From: Hsuehochloa calcarea
Taxonomy: Eukaryota; Streptophyta; Magnoliopsida; Poales; Poaceae
Length of the DNA stretch: 64,000 bases
Reading direction: 5' to 3'
NCBI GenBank assembly: GCA_036346395.1
Contig: CM070605.1
Location: 2,914,001-2,978,000 of the forward strand
Positions 33,443 to 44,164 of the stretch are shown here, piece by piece. The translations under genes and the position numbers were made by a program. Every line of letters begins with the position of its first letter. The stretch's first letter is position 1. A model generated the notes under the pieces. That model was not told the origin of the DNA, searched no databases, and saw nothing but the letters and a program-made list of their open reading frames with translations.

Positions 33443-34991
33443 AGACCAGACTTGGATAGCAAAGTACCAGGCCGGGCCGGGCCGGGCCGGTCATTTCAGA
33501 CTGCTTAGCCCAGCCGTACCAGGTCGGGCTTGCCGGCCCATAGGTAGCCATAGCCCATAGGCCGGTGGAGTACGTTTGTATTCATATTATTGCTCATATA
33601 TGTGGATCTAGAATTTGAGAGTGGAGAACTGGTGTATATATATTTCTATGTATCGGTGTTTGGAGATGAAGACGATGACAAATATTTGGTTGTTTGAACG
33701 CGTGTCATGTTGGCCCATTATGTAAAACGTGGCCATAAGGTCTATCTACTACCGCTTATGTAATATAAAGTACTTCTTTTATTTATGCGTATGTATGGGT
33801 GTGATACACATCGATATTGTATTGTGTAGTTTAGCCATTGATCATGGCAATAATTCAACATACACAAAATCTGCAAAGGTAAGTGCGGGTCCCAACACGT
33901 TGGAGATTTCATTTGTGCACAAGCTCTCTGCTGCAAGGCTACGACGATATGCTTTCAAGTTTAAAGGACAAAATGTGTACCAGTTTTTGTATATAGATTT
34001 GAATATTCTTGATTTGTTGACAAAGTCTCTTTCGCAACCTAAGTATGAGGTGCACACAAGGGTTATAGGTATTAGATACTTATATGATTCACTCTAGTGT
34101 AAGCCTCTCCCACAATCTAAGCATGAGGTGCACACAAGAACTATGAGTATTAGATACTTGTATTATATACCTGCTCAATCTTTGTGATTTGGTTCTCGAA
34201 ACTAGCTTATAAACACTTGGTGGATTGGGTACCATTTTACCAGGCTCAATTCATGTTATGTAAGGAACACAATTCTCTTGTTGGAGCTTTCAATTATTCA
34301 GATACTTCTACTGCAAGCTTAATTGCGACGATGTGCTTTTCAGTTTAGAGGACAATAAGTGTAGCCAGGTAGTCATTTGCAAAGTACTGTGCTCTTGTCT
34401 AAATTTATATGTATAGCCTACAATCGCACCAAACTACTCCGTGCGTGTTTATTCCCTTCAAATTGTCTAATGAATCAAACCAAGTACTTTTTACATAGGA
34501 CTGAAAAGATCAACTAGAAGTAGGTGCCTGCTGTTATTAATTTATTTGCTCAGAGTATCACTTGTAGTTAGGTCTCCAGGACACCTTTCGGTGACAAAAT
34601 CTATTAATACCATTTCCATTTATCAAATCTAAAGACTTCTACGCATATTAGTGGCTAAAGTTGCAAAATTTGACTGCACATATTCTAAAATAAACATATT
34701 TTACAATAGGTAGTTCCGAAACTCATTTTCGGCAGAGTTAGTATCTATTAAGGACAGTTGCGGATACATGATTTTTAGAATGAGACAGATACAGGATTTT
34801 CATAATAGGTGTTTAGAGTAAGTATTGCGAGGGTGAGAGGAAGCAAACAAGACTAGTGCTTGAGAGAAATGCCCAGCGATCAACTAGACCATGGTAGTTT
34901 TGTGGTACTAATGGTTTCAAGAAATATTTTGGGTCACACATGAACCAGCGTGGGTCCGTCCACCCTTGATTAAGGAATCCCCAAAGGGTAA
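33443..34991. other. Spacer upstream of the thioredoxin-fold gene
   Basis: The first 120 bases hold GGCCGGGCCGGG runs and GGCCCA elements, a plausible promoter for the minus-strand gene. A Copia RNase H relic is at about 33940-34096. A direct repeat of about 60 bases (TAAGTATGAGGTGCACACAAG at 34041 and a variant at 34118) overlaps it. The remainder to 34991 is AT-rich with no gene seen. Confidence 0.5.
33940..34096 (+). pseudogene. Relic of a Copia RNase H C-terminus
   Basis: The plus-strand frame reads LLTKSLSQPKYEVHTRVIGI, which resembles the end of Copia RNase H (ADILTK-x-L ... F ... G-[IV]). No RT or LTR could be recognised around it, so this would be an old fragment. It is adjacent to a degraded second copy of the same end at 34100-34160. 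Confidence 0.4.
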
Positions 34992-34996
34992 TGTAT
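34992..34996. repeat. Target-site duplication of Gypsy-2, left copy
   Basis: TGTAT directly before the 5' LTR; the same five bases follow the 3' LTR at 55694-55698. Confidence 0.85.
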
Positions 34997-35815
34997 TGTC
35001 GTAGGGGTGGCCCCACCGGCCACAACGCCTAGGCGAAGCAATCGTCAAAACCAGTGTGAGACCACAGGTAGAGCCCCACGAGGCCGGGCGGCGGGACCTC
35101 GGGCCACCTCCGGTGGGCAAAGCCTCCCCGAAGGGTCCTTGCGATTCCCGGAGCAGTAGCACCTCTAGGGTGGACCCAAAGCCCCTCTGAAGGGTCCCCG
35201 TAATCCCCGGAGCAGCACCACTTCCGGGGTGGACCCAAAGCCCCCCCCCGAAGGATTCCGGAGCCCATGAGGCCCGGCAGCCAGAACCTCCGGGGTGGAC
35301 CCTAAGCCTACCCGAAGGGTCCCCGCGATCCCCGGAGCGGCAGGACCTCCGGGCCACCTCCAAGATGGACCCGAAGCCCCCGCCGAAGGGTCCCTAGAGC
35401 CCCCGCGAGGCCTAGAGCAGCAGGACCTCCGGGCTGCCTCTAGGGGGAACCCGAAGCCCTTACTAGCTATCCTGGACCGGAGGCACCAACAGGATGGACT
35501 AGGCCCAGGAGCGCCCACCATGGACCAAGGCCTAGGCGTAGGGGGGGTAATGTCCCTGTAGCCCTTACGCACATAGTATTATCATAGGGTTAGAAGGGTA
35601 ATGTACAAGACCCTCTCACAAAGGACTAAAAATAGGGGGTCACACCCCTCCTGTAGAGGGGAGAAAAAAATCATAAATACGAACTCCCCGGAGTAGTAAC
35701 AGTCATCTCGTTCTTATCACTAGCTAGTCCCCTCTCCTGAGGATCCCAAGAGCCCTTCTAGGCTTGTCCGGGGTCCCCCCTTCTCTTACTGTATAGCTCA
35801 TTTTTTGCTACGACA
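34997..35815 (+). repeat. Gypsy-2 5' LTR with internal sub-repeats
   Basis: TGTCGTAGGGG to GCTACGACA, 819 bp, matching 54872-55693. From 35100 to 35460 it contains about six imperfect repeats of 60-75 bases built on GAAGGGTCCCCG...CCCCGGAGC...CACCTCC...GGGTGGACCC. A TATA-like CTAAAAATAG is at 35626-35635, whereas the 3' LTR has CTATAAATAG. Confidence 0.9.
35626..35635 (+). promoter_or_regulatory. Altered TATA box of Gypsy-2 5' LTR
   Basis: CTAAAAATAG at the position where the 3' LTR (55504-55513) has CTATAAATAG. The 5' LTR is the one that would drive genomic RNA, so this T-to-A change may weaken transcription. Confidence 0.55.
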
Positions 35816-35816
35816 G

Positions 35817-35835
35817 TTGGCGCCGTCCGTGGGGA
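35817..35835 (+). other. Gypsy-2 primer-binding site
   Basis: TTGGCGCCGTCCGTGGGGA begins two bases after the LTR. TTGGCGCC... is the form typical of Tat-lineage grass elements and differs from the iMet site of the other elements in the window. The matching tRNA was not determined. Confidence 0.7.
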
Positions 35836-35869
35836 CCGACAAGTCGAGCACATACCCCAAAGCACGAGA

Positions 35870-37275
35870 ATGGCACCTCGGAGAGCCGCGCCTCACACTT
35901 GCGCGGCCGGGGCCGCAACAGCGGCCGAACCGCCTAGCGCCCCGAGGGCTAAGCAAAGCAGGGCCTCTCAGGCCGCAGCGGTTGCTGCCCACCCCGAGGA
36001 AGAGACCGACCACTCCATGCAGGAGAACACCGTAGTGGCGCGAGGCACCCGGGATTGAGCGGTTGGCGGCCCGGCGACCCGGCCACCGGGAGGTAGCGCA
36101 GAGCGCCTGGTTGCTCCAGTAGGAGCTGGCCGACCTCCGTCGGGAGTTGCTTGACCTCCGACAGCGCGGGGATGGCCCCGCCGCCCCCGGGTGCTCTGTC
36201 TGAGCCGGGCCCCCACCGCATTAGGGTCCCCGCTCTCGCTCCCCGCACTTTGTGTTCTAAGGGGATCCTAATTCACCCTTGGCGCAGTGGAGGCGACCAC
36301 GCCCATGAGGATTCAAGATGCCAGAAGTCTAGCCCTTCGAAGGGTCGACGGATCCCGCGGAGTTCCACCGCGTCAACGAGATAGCCATCGAGGCCGTCGG
36401 AGGGGACGACACCACGAAGGCAAAAAGCATGACCCTGGCCTTGAGGGGGATAGCGTTGACATGGTTTTTTACCATCCCCGCTTTGTATGCAGCGTGGGAA
36501 CAAGCTGCGGGACACAGCACGCAATACTTCCGGGAAACTATGCCGAACCAAAGGGTGCAGGGGATCTATTCGCCATGAAGCAAGCCCCAGGCAAATCCCG
36601 CCGTAACTTCTTCAGAAGGTTCGCGGAGGTCAAGTGCCAAGTAAAGGGAGTCAACGAGACAATCGTCATCAATGCCGCAACTTACGGACTCCAGAAAGGA
36701 CCCCTGGCAGAGCGACTCGCCCGCAATCCCCTCCACTCGGTGGCGGAGCTCTTCAACAAAATGGAGGAGTACGCCAGAGCGGTGGAAAATAGCACCCGGC
36801 GGGGAGGGGCCTCGGGCCACACCACAGCGGGAGCCACGGTAGCCGGGCCAAGCCCCCCCGAAAGAACCAAGAGCAATGGCCGCGACTGAAGCGGCCCGGT
36901 CGCGGAACAACAACCGTTCGAGGAGGCGGAATGTGTACAACATCGAAGGGCAACAATAAAGAAAGACCTCGGGCGAGGCACGGTAGAAGTGCGGCCGCCC
37001 GGCAGATTCGGAAGGAATCTTTGAAGCCGAGCTATTCTGCGACCTTCACGGTGAAGGGTCTCATACAACCCTACAATGCCGAACGCCCCGAGACGGCCAC
37101 GAAAGACCACTCCTGTTCTGCGACCTGCACGGCGAAGGGTCCCATGCCACCCAGCGCTGTCGTACAATCGCTGCCATGCAAGAGTACATGAGCCGCGGTC
37201 AACTGGCAGCACCAAACGATGGGGGAGGGCCAGGGAACCAACTGCCTACCCCGCCCCTGAGGCCTCGCATCGAAG
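35870..37275 (+). pseudogene. Gypsy-2 gag with two zinc knuckles
   Basis: ATG at 35870 begins MAPRRAAPHTCAAGAATAAE. After a stop near 36056 the capsid core lies in pieces: TDPAEFHRVNEIAIEAVGGD and IALTWFFTIPALYAAWEQ at 36345-36500, then after a shift FFRRFAEVKCQVKGVNETIV and ATYGLQKGPLAERLARNPLH at 36600-36740. The W...F...AW...Y pattern is a retrotransposon gag core. At 37038-37079 and 37119-37160 two CX2HX4HX4C knuckles stand in one frame. Copia-2 inserted 115 bases after the second knuckle. At least one nonsense and one frameshift mutation. Confidence 0.85.
37038..37160 (+). repeat. Duplicated zinc knuckle in Gypsy-2 gag
   Basis: CDLHGEGSHTTLQC (37038-37079) and CDLHGEGSHATQRC (37119-37160) are in the same frame with an 81-bp (27-codon) period. 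The second Cys of the usual CX2CX4HX4C is His in both. Confidence 0.8.
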
Positions 37276-37280
37276 GAAAC
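37276..37280. repeat. Target-site duplication of Copia-2, left copy
   Basis: GAAAC here and GAACC after the 3' LTR (46003-46007), four of five bases the same. Gypsy-2 coding resumes directly after the right copy. Confidence 0.6.
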
Positions 37281-37396
37281 TATGGATATCATGGGGATAT
37301 GCTCCAGATCTTAGGATGATGTGACAATTGGCAATGACATTTATGGTTTGTCGTTTCACAGGGTTTTCGACAAAGCTCAGGCTTTCTGGACAGGGG

Positions 37397-37769
37397 CAGT
37401 CCGACCGGCCATAGCATGGCGGTCCGACCGGCCCCAAATCGGTCGAACCGGCCATGTCCGGCGGTCGGATCGGCCGTGACCAAAATGGTCGAGAACATCT
37501 TTGGGCCAAAATAGAGGTGTAGGCAAGTGAGGGATCCCAATGCACTTGGTCTCATAATTTTTGGAGTCTCCAAGCAAAAGTTCTATTAGTTTTAAATCTC
37601 GAGAAGGTTTCGGAATTTCAGGGCTTGAAATTCGGCTAAGTCCCTTGTGGCGGTCCGACCGGCTCACAGGGAGCGGTCCGACCGGCCAGAGGGCGGTACG
37701 ACCGGCTCACAGTGAGCGGTCCGATCGGCCAGAGGGCGGTCTAACCGGCCCTGAGGGGCGGTCGGACCG
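37397..37769. repeat. Palindromic 11-mer array, outer cluster of Copia-2 5' LTR
   Basis: CGGTCSGACCG, a perfect inverted repeat around one base, is exact at 37420, 37651, 37674 and 37759, with variants at 37397, 37440, 37462, 37694, 37717 and 37737. The 3' LTR has a shorter version at 44278-44640 that lacks some copies. Confidence 0.85.
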
Positions 37770-38224
37770 ATTTCCACTTATGAACGTCAGTCAACTTCGT
37801 GGTGATGTTGTTTTGTTAGGTCAAGTTCACTGGTTTCATGGCATATGTATTGCATGATGCATGTTTTGACTAACATGGGTCAAGTTGTGAAGAACTTATT
37901 CCCGAATTCGTGTTTGCTTGTCTATGGTTGCGCAGGTTGCTTGGTGATCAACGACGGTCAACGGCGAGGAAGATCGGGACTAGGCTTGGAGAGCTGAGGT
38001 CCAGAACGATCGACGATGTCGGATGAGGTCAATGACTCAAGCGTGACGCAAGATGGACAAGGGTGATCTATTAGCAAATCTGAGGCGCAAGATGGCGCTA
38101 GGTGAAGCTGTTTAGGTCAAAAGGTTAAAGACGGCGCTTTGCGAAGCGTGCGTGTGTGACCCGTTTGTTAGTGGGCCTTAACGGGAGCCCAATAGAGTCA
38201 AACCCTAGAAGTTCTAGGCCTCCA

Positions 38225-38234
38225 CTATAAATAG
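38225..38234 (+). promoter_or_regulatory. TATA box of Copia-2 5' LTR
   Basis: CTATAAATAG; the 3' LTR has the same at 45091-45100 and Copia-1 has it at 27855-27864. Confidence 0.75.
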
Positions 38235-38811
38235 GAGGAGGTGGTGGCTGCACCACCTCTCTAGCCTCTTTTATGTTTCAAAACCCTAATTGGCTTAGAG
38301 GGAGTTGAGATGGAGGCTAGGGCTCTTGATGGTTTGAGGTGATTTTCGTGATCTTGGATTGACCACTGTTCCTTGATGGAGTGGGTGTAATCCAGCATCA
38401 ATCAAGAATTTAATCTATGCAAGGTTTGCTTGAGATAAATCTCTTTTCGTTCTTGCTTTCAATTTTGTGATTTTAGGGCTTTCATTGATCCGCGAAGTTT
38501 TGATTGATTTCTTCACATGGTAAAGCTTGCTGTGACATGTGGGAACCCATCTAGGATCATCTTGATCATCAATCACCCACGATCAAGCATTAGGATCAAG
38601 TTTTCGCTTTTACCCGATTTTAGACCTTCTCTTACTCAAACGACAATTGATCAGGATCTAGCCAAGAATTATCATAATTGTTGATTGGAATAGATCCTTA
38701 ATATCATATAGAAGGTGTGTAGAAAGTTTCATCAAGTTTGGAGTTGAGAATCAAAAGTTAGATCTATTTGCAACTTCGTCATCGGGCTGTTTTTACTGTT
38801 CTAGAGCCCAG

Positions 38812-38929
38812 CGGTCCGACCGCCCCACACGAGCGGTCCGACCGATTTGGTAGCGGTCCGACCGCCAGTATAACAGCGATCCGACCGCCAGGAAATCGGT
38901 CCAACCGCTCCAAGCCAGAGGTCAGACCG
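38812..38929. repeat. Palindromic 11-mer array, inner cluster of Copia-2 5' LTR
   Basis: CGGTCCGACCG exact at 38812, 38834 and 38854; variants at 38877, 38897 and 38919, spaced 20-23 bases. Repeated in the 3' LTR at about 45675-45795. Confidence 0.85.
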
Positions 38930-39142
38930 CCAGTGCCTTGACTTGCTTTGATCTTTGTTGTTTTTGTCATAATGATTAGGGGATTAAATTGAATTCAATA
39001 CTAGTCTTCCGCTGTACTGGTACATTGATCTTCATAGCTTCCTCATAGCTATTGGAGTGAAATTGTGTTGAATTCATTATTTGTGAAAAAGTGAGCGTGC
39101 TCCTATTCACCCCCCCTCTAGTCGCCTTTTCGGTCCAACAAG

Positions 39143-39155
39143 TGGTATCAGAGCC
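39143..39155 (+). other. Copia-2 primer-binding site (tRNA-iMet)
   Basis: TGGTATCAGAGCC two bases after the 5' LTR. Confidence 0.9.
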
Positions 39156-39199
39156 CGGTTAGTTCAATCTTGATCTTAACCGGTCACTGAACTTTGGCG

Positions 39200-41446
39200 A
39201 TGGATAGGTTCTCCACAAAACCGCATATCTTCAATGGGCACGACTATGCCTATTGGAAGAATCGTATGCGAGTATTTCTTGAAAGCGAAGGACCAGCAAT
39301 ATGGGACATTGTTCGAGCTCTGTTCATTATTCCCGAGGTTGAAACGTCTGCTTCTGCGATTCTTTTGGCTAACAACAACAAGGCCAAGAATCTTTTATAT
39401 GGTGCGCTTGGTAGACAAGAATATGACCGCATTTCCAATCTTGCGACTGCGCACGAGATTTGGAACACTCTCGAAACCTATCATGAGGGTTCGTCCCAAA
39501 TTAAGAAAGTGCGCCAAACAATCTATAAGCGTGATTATAACAAATTTGAGATGCGTCCTGGAGAGAGCATCGATGACATTTTCAGTCGTTTTAATAGAGT
39601 AATTAATTAGATGAAAGTTGTTGATATTGAATACTCTCAATCTGAAAATGTCACCCATCTTTTGGCTGCAATCAACACCAAGGAGTGGGAGATGAAGGCT
39701 ACTGCTATAGAAGAGAATGTTGATCTTTCGAGCCTTACTTTGGAGTTGCTTTATAGCAAACTCAAGACTCATGAAATTAAAAGAGTTGATCATCCCAAGA
39801 AAGACAATTTAGCTTTGGTAGCAGATCCTCTCAAAAGAGCTTCTGATGGTTCTTTTGAATCTTCTTCTGGATTTTCATTTGCTTGTTTATCTGCTATTCA
39901 TGAAGAGGAGCTTGAGAGTATCCCTGAGTTTGAGTTAGCCCTCCTTGCTAAAAAATTCACACGGGCCTACAATAATATGAGAAACAAAAAGAGAGGTGGT
40001 CCGGTGACATGCTACGAGTGTGGTAAGCTCAATCATATCCGGGCAAATTGCCCCAAGCTGAAAGGTAAGAGCAATCACAGGGAGGAGAAGACAGCCTGAA
40101 AGAAGCCTCATGGGAACAACTCTGAGTATGATGATGTCAAGCTCATAAAGGCCGCTCACCGGGTCCTTGCCGCTTTTGGAGAGTAATCCGTGAGCAATGT
40201 GGACTCCGGGAGCGAAGAGGACAAGGAGGAGAAGATCCCTTGAGACAAAAAGAAGGGGAAGGCCAAGGACTTCACCGGCATGTGCTTCATGGCCGACAGT
40301 GACGACATTGATGAAGATGAGGTACCTCTCTCTTATGATGTCCTTTCTGCTAAATATGATTCCATATATGAGCAACTGTTTAGTCAAGATGAAGCGCTAG
40401 AATTTGTCATGACTAAAAATAAGAAACTAGAGTAAAAAATTGGTAAACTGAAATTAGAACTTGCAAATGTTAAGACTCTTGAACCTGATGAATGCTTATC
40501 TTGTCATGATATGCACTTAGAATTAGCTAAACTGCAATCTGCTCACAATATTGCTTTGCAACAACTTGAAAATGCTAGAACCGAGCTAATTGAAATTAAA
40601 TCTGCCCCTTGTGAAAAATGCGCAGAGTCTAGCAAGTTGGTTGTTTCTGATGTGATTGATTCTAGTCCTTGCACTTCCTGCTTAGAACATGAACGTGAAA
40701 TCAAAGATATTTTAGCAGCAGCTAGAACTAAGTATGCAAAGCTTAAGGACAGTATTCAATCTACTACATGTGCTTCATGTCCTGCTCTTAAACTTGAGGT
40801 TGCTTTTTATAAGAAGAAATTCATGGATAAAACTTGTGAGTCTTGTGTTAACTTGGGAAAAGAAAATGCTTACCTTCAGGACACATTAGAGAAATTTTCT
40901 AAAGGTAAGAAACAGTTAAATATGATTCTTAACAAGTCTAAAACTCCTTATAAAAACCAAGGGATATGATACAACTCTATCCAAGACAATTCAAAGCCAA
41001 AAGTTACTCAAGTCTTGTTAAATGGCTTAGTTGAATTCAAAACCCAACCTGCAAAAACTTCTTTTAAATCTACAGGTTTTGCTCAACCATCTGTTCAAAC
41101 AAAAGGTACTTCTTCTACTGGTATTAAGTATCATTGCACTTATTGCAAAAAGAGTGGGCACTTGATTGAGTTTTGCTGGCGTAGGTTGAAAAATGATAAG
41201 AAAAATTTTGCTAGTATTTCATCCACTCAACCTAAAGCTTTTATGAGACATGGTCATTTTGAAAAGAATAAACCTGGGTTAGAATTTGTTTCACATGCTT
41301 ATCATCATGCTCCTAGACAGGATAATTCTCATGTTCGTGTGACCATTACTCATGATAGGAATGCAAATAGAATCAAGAATAACACTTTTGCTTTGCATAC
41401 TACTCATGACGTGTGTCTCGATCTTGGGTTCCCAAGTCTTGTTTAA
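39200..41446 (+). pseudogene. Copia-2 gag with zinc knuckles, coiled coil and CxxC ladder
   Basis: ATG 39200 starts MDRFSTKPHIFNGHDYAYWK. The capsid region includes EIWNTLETYHEGSSQIKKVR and RPGESIDDIFSRFNRVIN; an in-frame TAG at 39608-39610 interrupts it and the same frame goes on (MKVVDIEYSQSENVTHLLAA, LLYSKLKTHE). A zinc knuckle CYECGKLNHIRANC is near 40010. Later in-frame stops occur near 40097, 40185, 40241, 40433 and 40967. A long acidic helical region (40440-40960) carries CLSC, CEKC, CTSC, CASC and CESC at 40493, 40610, 40670, 40769 and 40835. A second knuckle-like CTYCKKSGHLIEFC is at about 41136. Same architecture as Copia-1 gag. Stop codons make it non-functional. Confidence 0.88.
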
Positions 41447-41515
41447 CTAACCCCAGTATCGAGACACATCGTTCTTCTGTGCCTTGATTTTCAGGATTAC
41501 CGCGGAAAAAGGAAT

Positions 41516-42227
41516 GGCACGTGCTTTGTCGACTCCGGCTGTTCACGTCATATGACCGGAGACTCAAGATGGTTCACCTCCTTCACGCGGTCGACGGGTT
41601 TCGAGCATCTCCGAGAACTTCCCATCGCCAAGCCGTTAAGCGCGTATTCAGGTATTTACACTCTACCCTCTTATATGGCATTTGGTATTCCTGCTCTTCA
41701 GTTTTGTCCATTAGGGGTTTTTCAGATTCTGATTTTGCGGGCTGTCGGTTAGACAGGAATAGTACCTCAGGCACCTGTCACATCCTAGGCACTTCTCTTG
41801 TATCTTGGTCTTCTAGGAAGTAGTCCTCTGTTGCACAATCCACTGCTGAAGCAGAATATGTAGCTGCTGCTAGTTGCTGTAGTCAGATATTGTGGATGGT
41901 AACCACTCTTAAGGATTATGGGTTAAATTTTGCTAGTATTCTCTTTACTGTGATAACACTTCTGCTATTAACATTGCTAAGAACCCTGTGCAACACTCTA
42001 GGACTAAACACATAGACATTCGCTATCACTTCCTTAGAGACCATGTTGAAAAAGGTGATATTGTGCTTTACTTTGTGGAGTCTGAGGTTCAACTAGCTGA
42101 TATCCTCACCAAACCTTTAGACCCAACTAGGTTTGCCACCTTGAGAAGCGAGTTAGTGGTAATTTATCCCTTTTGGGTTGGTTTGAGGGGGAGTTCGATC
42201 TTTTCTGATCTTACCTTGTTCTTTTGA
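41516..42227 (+). pseudogene. Copia-2 protease joined directly to RNase H (integrase and RT deleted)
   Basis: The protease active site CFVDSGCSRHMTGDSRWFTS is at about 41522-41581. After FTRST, near 41600, the sequence jumps to the region just before RNase H (FRASPRTSHRQAVKRVFRYL), then FSDSDFAGCRLDRNSTSGTC, SVAQSTAEAEYVAAASCC, KHIDIRYHFLRDHVEKGDI and VQLADILTKPLDPTRF, ending TGA at 42225-42227. Thus the rest of protease, all integrase and nearly all RT are absent, an internal loss of several kilobases. RNase H also has a TAG at 41821 and a small shift near 41945. Confidence 0.88.
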
Positions 42228-44153
42228 TCTTTTGATCTTTTCTTGTTCTTTTCTGAACTTTTTGATCTTTTCGAACTTTTCAGGTTTTTAGGCTTTTATT
42301 GCATCTCATTGTATCATATTGCATTCATATGAAAAATTCAACAAATGGTATGAAAAATCCAAGTCATACTCAAAAAGATGCATTATAATATAAGTTTTTC
42401 TGCTTATCTTTCAAGATTGATGAAGCTTTGCCTATTACCCTTTGGAGCTTTAGTATTTCAATTCTTGCTCAATGTCATGTCTAGTTCTTTAACTTGCTAG
42501 AATTATCATGCTTTTACATGTGTAGCTAAGTCTTTGCTATATGAGCTAGAACCTTAAAACAACTCGAACTAAAAATTGCAATTTGTGGATGTTTTAGCGA
42601 GTTGCGCAATTAGTGCTCCTTTTGTGACATTGGCCCTGTTAGAATTGCTTTGTTAGCTCTTTAATCTAAAATTGATCATTACTTGAGCTTCTAGTGTTCT
42701 TGAGATTCTAAAACTGCTCTTGTGAAACATGAAAAATCAAAAGATTGTCTTATGCTTAAATTGTGCCAAACTATTCTTACGAGACCGCTTGTAAATGACA
42801 TGAACTTGGAGATAGTTTGATGAACCAGATGATCTCATGGGGACTGCTTGTCAGAAATGACATGAACCTCAAGATTTGTCGCCCTGGTACAAGCTTAGAA
42901 AGAGTTTGTGGATGGCTCCTAGTCCAGGATCTAATCACTAAGTTAGATCATTAGTCAACTTCAAAATTCAGTGCAAATAAAATTTGTTGAAAAATGGGCA
43001 TTTGAGAAAATTTGAGCAAAATGATTCAATACAGGACCTAATTGTCTCTTAATGTGGTCTTTGTTAGCTTTTTGATCTTACATTGACATTTTGACATGAC
43101 CAGTTTCACTTTAGGATCTCTGTTGATGAACTTGCTGAACTTGAAGCTTTGCTTAAATTGATCAAATATATTGCTTTACTTTTGAGCCTTTTTGCTTAGC
43201 TTTGATATATATGTCTTACCATGATCTTGCTAGCGTATTTATCGGGCTTGATATCTTTGTTTGTGCAATATTAGAGATACTAGCTTGTTCTTTTGGGTAA
43301 TCTCCAAAGCTTCTTGTAATCAAAAATAAAAAAAATACAAAAATGAAGCCACTTCATTGCACTTCATGCATACTCCTTATGCTTCTTATGTTTTGCCTCT
43401 TTCTTTATTTTATATTTGCTATCTCCGGATGAGAGGAATGCATGATTCCTTGATGATTCCATTGTCAAAGGGGGAGAAGATGTGTTAATAAGAAGATATG
43501 TTAAAATGTATTAATGCTATGCATAGGGGGACAAATTTTTTGGAGATATATAAAAATGATAAAAAGAGGGAGAAAATGAAAATTTGAAAGTTTCTGAAAT
43601 TTGAGGATTATAGTGAGGGGGAGTTCTTGAGTTGCATTCTTATTGTCTTATTGAATATTCTGAACTTGAATTGCATTTATTTATCCTCACAATGATCATA
43701 GGTCAATTGAAAAATGTATTAATGCTATGCATAGGGGGAGAAATTTTTGGAGATATATAAAAATGATAAAAAGAGGGAGAAATTGAAAATTTGAAAGTTT
43801 CTGAAATTTGAGGATCATAGTGAGGGGTAGTTCTTGAGTTGCATTCTTATTGTCTTATTGAATATTCTGAACTTGAATTGCATTCATTTATACTCACAAT
43901 GATCATAGGTCAATTGAACAATTGTTCTTTCATATGGACCTCAAGTGAGAATTTTGACTCTTTTATGGAAATCAAAGTTTTTATGCTTTCTTTTGCCTTG
44001 TCTCACATGCCTGTACTATTCTGATGCCAGCTTGGTCATTTACATTTCTTTTTCTTGCTTATGGACCAAGTTGTGCCTTTGTGCGAAAACGAAAGTACTT
44101 TACTTTTCAAACCTCCATATTACATTTTCTGGATTATTGCCAATGTGTTCATC
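42228..44153 (+). other. Copia-2 noncoding region between RNase H and 3' LTR
   Basis: About 1.9 kb, AT-rich, with no recognised gene. Elements of the SIRE group often have extra sequence or an env-like ORF here; I see no ORF with signal peptide and membrane segment long enough to claim one. Runs such as TTTTGATCTTTT occur at 42225-42290. A 208-bp direct duplication lies at 43508-43920. GGGGGAG motifs recur at 43470-43750. Confidence 0.6.
43508..43920 (+). repeat. 208-bp tandem duplication in Copia-2 3' region
   Basis: GTATTAATGCTATGCATAGG starts both copies (43508 and 43716), which stay collinear up to GTCAATTGAA. A few substitutions separate them, so the duplication is not an exact recent one. 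Confidence 0.9.
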
Positions 44154-44164
44154 AAGGGGGAGAT
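44154..44164 (+). other. Copia-2 polypurine tract
   Basis: AAGGGGGAGAT immediately before the 3' LTR TG, the common Copia form. Confidence 0.85.

Larger units (their letters stand above)
37281..39140 (+). repeat. Copia-2 5' LTR
   Basis: TATGGATATCATGGGG (TG changed to TA; the 3' LTR keeps TGTGGATATC) to CGGTCCAACA, 1860 bp. It has an outer palindrome array (37397-37769), a TATA box at 38225 and an inner array (38812-38929). Confidence 0.9.

Noticed and set aside
42228..44153. Env-like gene after Copia-2 RNase H
   Set aside because: The longest frame there (87 codons, 43945-44208) reaches into the LTR and shows no convincing envelope features.
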